DNA of 64,000 bases from Amycolatopsis taiwanensis DSM 45107. GTDB lineage: Bacteria; Actinomycetota; Actinomycetes; Mycobacteriales; Pseudonocardiaceae. The stretch covers positions 186,001-250,000 of the forward strand of contig NZ_JAFB01000014.1 in assembly GCF_000519205.1 (NCBI RefSeq). The letters run 5' to 3'. Position 1 is the stretch's first letter; the number at the start of each line of letters is the position of its first letter. This document shows positions 57,701 to 63,700 of this stretch, in pieces. The notes beneath the pieces are model-generated. The model was not told where the DNA came from, ran no database searches, and was given only the letters and a program-made list of their open reading frames with translations. The position numbers were made by a program, and so were the translations under genes.

Positions 57701-60700
57701 GATTTCGAGGCGATCAACCGGCTCGCGAAGATGTACGACAAGCTGATCGTCCGTGACATCAACCCGGGCGGACGGAAATTCCACAAGGAATTCCCGACCC
57801 TGGGGCGGCATGTCGCGGAGGTCATGGCCAACATCAAGGAGCGGACCCGGCAGTTCGTCATCGACTACCTGGCCACTGTCCACTTCCGACTTCCCGAGGG
57901 CGTCACCGCGCGGGACCGGCGGATCTGGGCCAACATGCTGTTCTCCCGCTGGAAGGACTACCTCAACCGGCTGGCCGGCGGCACGGTCGACTCGGTCAAC
58001 CGCCTGAACCCGCAAGCCGGAAAGCTGCTGGGCCGCGGGTTCAACACCCTCGTGGCCGCAAGCTGGGTTGGTCACCTCTTCGGACATCTGTACCAGGCCG
58101 TCACCGCCCATGGCCTGGCGCAGTGGGTATCCGCCGGGTACCTCCCGGTGGACCTCGGCTTCGCCGCCGCCACCCTGCCCGCCATCTGGTCCGCCTACGA
58201 CAAGGCCGTGGGCCCCGGGCTACGCAAACTGCAGAACCTGAGCTTCAGCACCCTGACCCTGGCCAACGCGGGACTCACCGCCCAGTTCCTGCTCAACGGA
58301 CAGTGGCTGCACACGGTGACAGCGGCCAGCCTCACCGCAGGTACCGCGGTTCTGGCCAAGATGGGCGTCAATATCGAACTCAAGACGGGCCGCGACTCCG
58401 CCAAGAAGGGACCCGGCGCCATCTATGTGGCGATGAGCGCCATGCAGGGCCTCGGCATGATGGCGCTGAGCCAATCGACGGAAATGATGGCGGCCGCAAC
58501 GTCGGTGGCCCTGTCCGGGCCCGCCATCTACCTTGCTCGCGGCGCCTGGGCCCGCTACCGCGCCCTCCGCCCAGCACCGCGACACTCCTTCTACGAGGGT
58601 CAAGCGCCGCCACGTGCCCACGGCGCCGCGGTGCCGGACGCGGGCCCTGGACCGGATCGGACCGGTGTCGCACCGATAACTCCGCCGTCCACCGCGGAAC
58701 TGCCCGCCGCCGGCCGGCTCGACGGCCGCGGGGTGACCGCCCAACTGAGGATCGCGCTGGAAGCGCAGCTCTGGGCGACCCGCGGGGCCCGGGACGATGG
58801 CCGCGTGAGCGACCCGGCTTGGCGCGAGTACGGCGCATTGCGCAGTGGCACGCTGGAGGCGCTGGGCCAGTTGGACGACCTGGTGTCGGCGTGGTCGAAG
58901 CAGCCCCGTGGCGCGAGCGATGTACGCGATCTGATGCATCGGCGCGGGCAACTGGATAACGCGCTCGACGAACTGGACCGCTTCGCGAACGAGCATGGCT
59001 TGCCGTTACTCGACCGTGACAGCGGCGCGCCCAGGCTGGTGACCGGCGACGGCGTGCCGCATCCCCATGACCTGGCGAAGACCGGCGCCCGGATCGAGCG
59101 TGCCGTGCACGCCATCGAAGGGATTGAGCCGCCGGAAGCACGCAGGCTGGTCGAGGATCTCCTGAACGAGCTGCCCAGGGTCGTGCTGCTGGACCGGGCC
59201 GCGGTCGCCACGCAGCTCGGTCCGCGGGATCTGAAGCTCCTGGGCCGCTACCTCGACGACCCGGCGACCGAGGCCATCCGGTACCGGGGACGCATCCTGG
59301 TGCGCGCCGGCGACCTGAATGAGGTGGCGGAGCGGATCACGAACCTTCTTCGCCGGGAGGGCGAGCCCCTGCCGGACGAGCCGGCGGCGGCCGCCGATCG
59401 GAACGTCGAGGCGGAGCTGGAAGCGCGCCGAGTCGCCGGCGTCGACACGCCGGATTCCCTGGCGTTGCTGGACGGAGTCCGTGACCGCGTACGGCGGCTT
59501 GCCGCGCTCGATGCGATCGAAGCCAACGAAGAGTCCCAGCGCTTCGGCCTGGTCGGCGAAGCTGCCACACTCACGGCGGAACTCAGCCGCTGGGCCCGGA
59601 ACTACTCCGGCCCCGACGACGAGACCGCCGCCGCGGTGCGCGCGCTGGACCCGCTGCACCCCCGCGCCCTTGCGCGGGACGGCTGGACCGGCACGATCTC
59701 CCAGCGCGGGGCCGTGCTCGCGAAGCACCGGCAGGTCACCTCGGGCAAGCCGGACCGGCTCGCCTGGGACACCGCCGCGCATCGCCTGCTCGCTCGCGCG
59801 GAGTCGATGGAGCCGGACGCGCTGCGCCGGATGTTCGGTCACGACTACGACTTCGTGGTCGCCGCCGGCAATCCCGAGTTCATCACCAGGGACGGCATCC
59901 CGTTGCTGCGTCCTGGTCTGCCGCTGGACCATATGGTTTTCGACCTCGCCGAGGCGATCGCCCATCAGCTCCAGGACGGTGGGGTGCCCTGGGCCGATCT
60001 CGGCGACCCGAAGCTGGCCGACGAACTCGCCGAGCAGGCCCGTGCGGCCACCTCGTTCGAGGAATACCGGGAGCGGATCCACGAGGTGGTCCAGCGGCGC
60101 GAGCAGTCGGCGGTGCGCCTGGTCGGCCAGTTCGTCGACGGCTACACCGAAGCCCAGGCCGAGCGGTACCCCGAATACCAGCGGACGCCGATCCAGGCCG
60201 TGCCACGCGATTTCCGGCCGCTGTGGCTCGCCGCCGCCGACACCCATGATTCGGGCGTTCCCGAGGATACGTTGCGGACGATTTTCCAACGGGAGCAGGA
60301 GAATCCGGGTTCGCCGGACCAGGAACTGTTGCGGGATATGCCCTTCGGTTCGTTCTCCGGCCACCACCCGGTGAGTCCCGGCGAGCAGTTCCGGGAACCG
60401 GAGCAGCCCCGGCCGCCGACGGTCGATCCGGCCGATGCGGACCGGATCATGGATATCCTTGTGGAGGCCATGGGCGCGCTGGTGCAGAGCAACCTCGGCA
60501 AGAGCCCACTGGCCGACCGGCTGGCGCTGGCGATCAAACTGGTCGACGGTGACCGTAAGGCTTTCGAAAGCGCCTTCCCCGAGGACCAGGACGGTGTGCG
60601 GCGCCTTCTGGCGCTGGCGGCCACGGGGTCCCCGGAGGACATTGTGGACGAGGCGCGTCAGCCGCGCGGTCCGGTCACCCGACAGCGCTTTCGGCACGAG

Positions 60701-63700
60701 AACGGTCGCCCTGGCGGGCGGTCGGATGATCGGTCGCCGAGGGGCGGCGACGGGACGCTCGGGGGCCTCCAGCGCCGTTTCGGATTACCTGTGGCGACGG
60801 CGGGGGTCGTACTGGGGGCCGCGGGTGCCGCGATCGGTGGCGTTCCATCCCGGGCGGACGCTACCAGTCGCGTCGCACATCCCGTGGCGGCCGCGTTGCG
60901 GGGTGAACAGCAGGAGCGGGTGGAGCCGATCAACCCGAAGCAGTTCACGGTCAATGTGGATATGTCTTCCAGCGGCGCGGCCGGCCGGGTGGGGGCCCGG
61001 CTCGGAGTACCGGCCGTGTCGATAGCAGAGGTGGCCGATGCCGCGACGCGCAAGGCCGGTTCGCTGGACGCTCACCGGGACGTGGTCCGTGGTGTCGACG
61101 GGGTCGCCGGCGGGTTCGCGTTCGACAAGGATGACGAGAATTCGAACTGGCCGCCGCAGGGCATCACCACGAGCATGGATGCGCAGGCCGGTGGTGCTGA
61201 TGTCGGCGGCCGGCAGATAGTCGCGGTCACTTCCTACCGGAAGAGCCAGAGCCGGCTGACGGTGTTCAAACTGGACGGTGGGATCGGTGCAACGACGCCG
61301 GCCTACAGCCAGGTCGGGTTTGTGGAGCCGACCGCGGACGGCGGGTTCAGTCATGTGGAGAGCCATGCGGGTGGCGCGGTCTGGTACGGCCACCTGTTGT
61401 TCGTCGCCGACAGTGCCGTGCCCGGCTTCCGCGTGTACGACACACGATTGATCTTTGCGTCGAACAAGGACGGCTTCGACTACCTCATGCCGCAGGTCGG
61501 GGTGGTGAAACTGGACGGTGGTTTCCTGCGGGTGTCCACCGTGTCGCTGGATCACAGCACCAGTCCGCACAGGCTGGTGGTGGGTGAGTACGCGAACACG
61601 AACGATGGTCCGGAATCTGATGCGCCGAACAGCGGTAACCGGGTGCATCCCCGGGTGGTGGCTTTCGAGGTGGACCCGAAGACCGGGCTGCCGAAGCCGC
61701 AGGCGGTGGCCGCATGGCAGACACCCATCCAGAATGTGCAGGGCGTCGCGGTAAATCATGGCAGGTTGTACCTCTCCAGCAGCGACGGCTCCCATCCCGG
61801 GACGCTGAGTACGGGGGATCCGGCGACCGGGAAGGTGACGAAGAGGGGCTGGCCGGTCGGGCCGGAGAGTTTGTCGTTCTGGCCGGGTCAACCCGACATG
61901 TTGCTGACCGTTACCGAGCACCAAGGCGGGCGGGTAGTGATCGCGAAGCGGCTGCCCACCACCACCGACCACCTCCCACAGCGTGCAATGCCTACGTCTA
62001 CGGCGAAGCCGGCACCGCCGTCGAACCCGGCCTCGTTACCGTTGGGGTTAGCCGGAATCGCCGTCGGCGTCGCCGCCGCGGCCGGTGGCGGCGCGGCCTA
62101 CCATCTCCGCCGGAAAACGCGCGGCTCCGCGAATCCCGAGGGCGCGACCGCGGCGACACCCGACCAGGCCAACTTCGAACCCGTGGGGTCGCTTCCGTCG
62201 CTGCCGCCGCGACCGTTGAACCTTGAGGAACTGCGCTTGCGCGGTAAGTCGTCAGAGGGTGGGGATCTCGGCCTGACGGCGAAGGTGGAAGCGGAGCCGC
62301 TGCCGGATTGGGGCGATTCGTCGCCGGGAAACAGGGCCGAGGGGTCGCTTCCGCCGCTGTCGCGGCCGTTGAACCCCGAGGTGTCGCGGTTGGGTGGCCA
62401 CTCGTCGCAGCGTGGAGATGTTGCGCCGACGCCCAACGTGGAAGCGGAGCAGCCTGACGCCGCCGGCGGGGCGGTCGTTTCCGATCCCATGTGGCCGGCG
62501 CCGGACCCCGGCGGGAGGACCCAGAAGCCTGGGCTGCCGCCCGATCGACCAATCCCTGGCCCCGTGCATGAGACACGTTCCGCCCGACGGAGCGAAGGCA
62601 CGCGTGACGACCAGCCTCGGGTATTCCGTGGGGACACCGAAGGGAAGGTGCCCAGCACGCTATCCGCGCTGACGGTCGGCGATCTCGAAGCCGTCGAGCA
62701 GGTTCTGGACGACCTCAACGAGTATCGCCGGCTGGTGAAAAAACTGAACAAGGAAGGTCGTGGCCGTCTCCGCGCGAAAGATTTCCAGCACCTGTGGGAA
62801 AGCCCGGATACCGAGAATCGGCAGCATGCCAAGGAGCTGTGGGAGGTGGAGGGCCGGTTGCGGCGCCTGATCAACGGCGACGCCACCGGCAAGGATCACG
62901 GCCTCGGGTTGAGTGAAGCACTCGCCGGCGGCGACGCCCGGTTCAAGCTGTTCGGACGCGCCGTGCTGAGCCACGAACGCTTTCGCGGCGGGTTGTGGTT
63001 GCTTGCCGAACTTCGAAGGGCGGAGGAACATCCCGCGCCAGGTCTGGCGCACGCGCTGAGCGCCTTGCGCACCGTGCAGTTCGGCGACCGCGACAAGGAG
63101 GGCATCCTCGGCGACCGGATCTACCGCGTGGTCATCCGGCCGACGAACGAGTTGCCCATCGATGAGTTGTTCGTCCCCGCGCCCGAACAGAAGTTGCCCG
63201 ACCCGGTGGCCGCTTGGGCACCCACCCACCACAACGTTTTCGAGATCGGCTGGTGGTCGGGCCCCGAAGCGTCGCGTGGCCTGCGAATCCTGCGCGCGGG
63301 CTTCACCGTGCAGGTGACCGTCGTCGACGACGAGAACGCACCCGCGGTGAGCAAGCGCCGCTGGGAGGCAGGCGGCCGGCCCGTGGAGTGGATTTCCAGC
63401 AGCAGGATGGGCGTAGTGGTCCGGCGGTCGGCCGGCCGACGGGAGGTGGAAGACGGGCTGCGCGAGATCTTGCTCGGCGAGATCGCGCGATATCGGTCGC
63501 GGGTCCCGACGGTCGGGATCGACACGCGGTTGAGTCTCATGAACATCGGGGGCAATGCCGCGGGGGTGGCGGCCGGCACCGCCGGGTCCGTGGCTCTCGG
63601 CCACCCGGTCGCCGACGGCTATCTGCTCGGCCAAGCCCTTTATACGCTCTGGATAGCGGCGGTCGGTGGCCCGACGAGCTATATCTCCACGGTCAACCAG

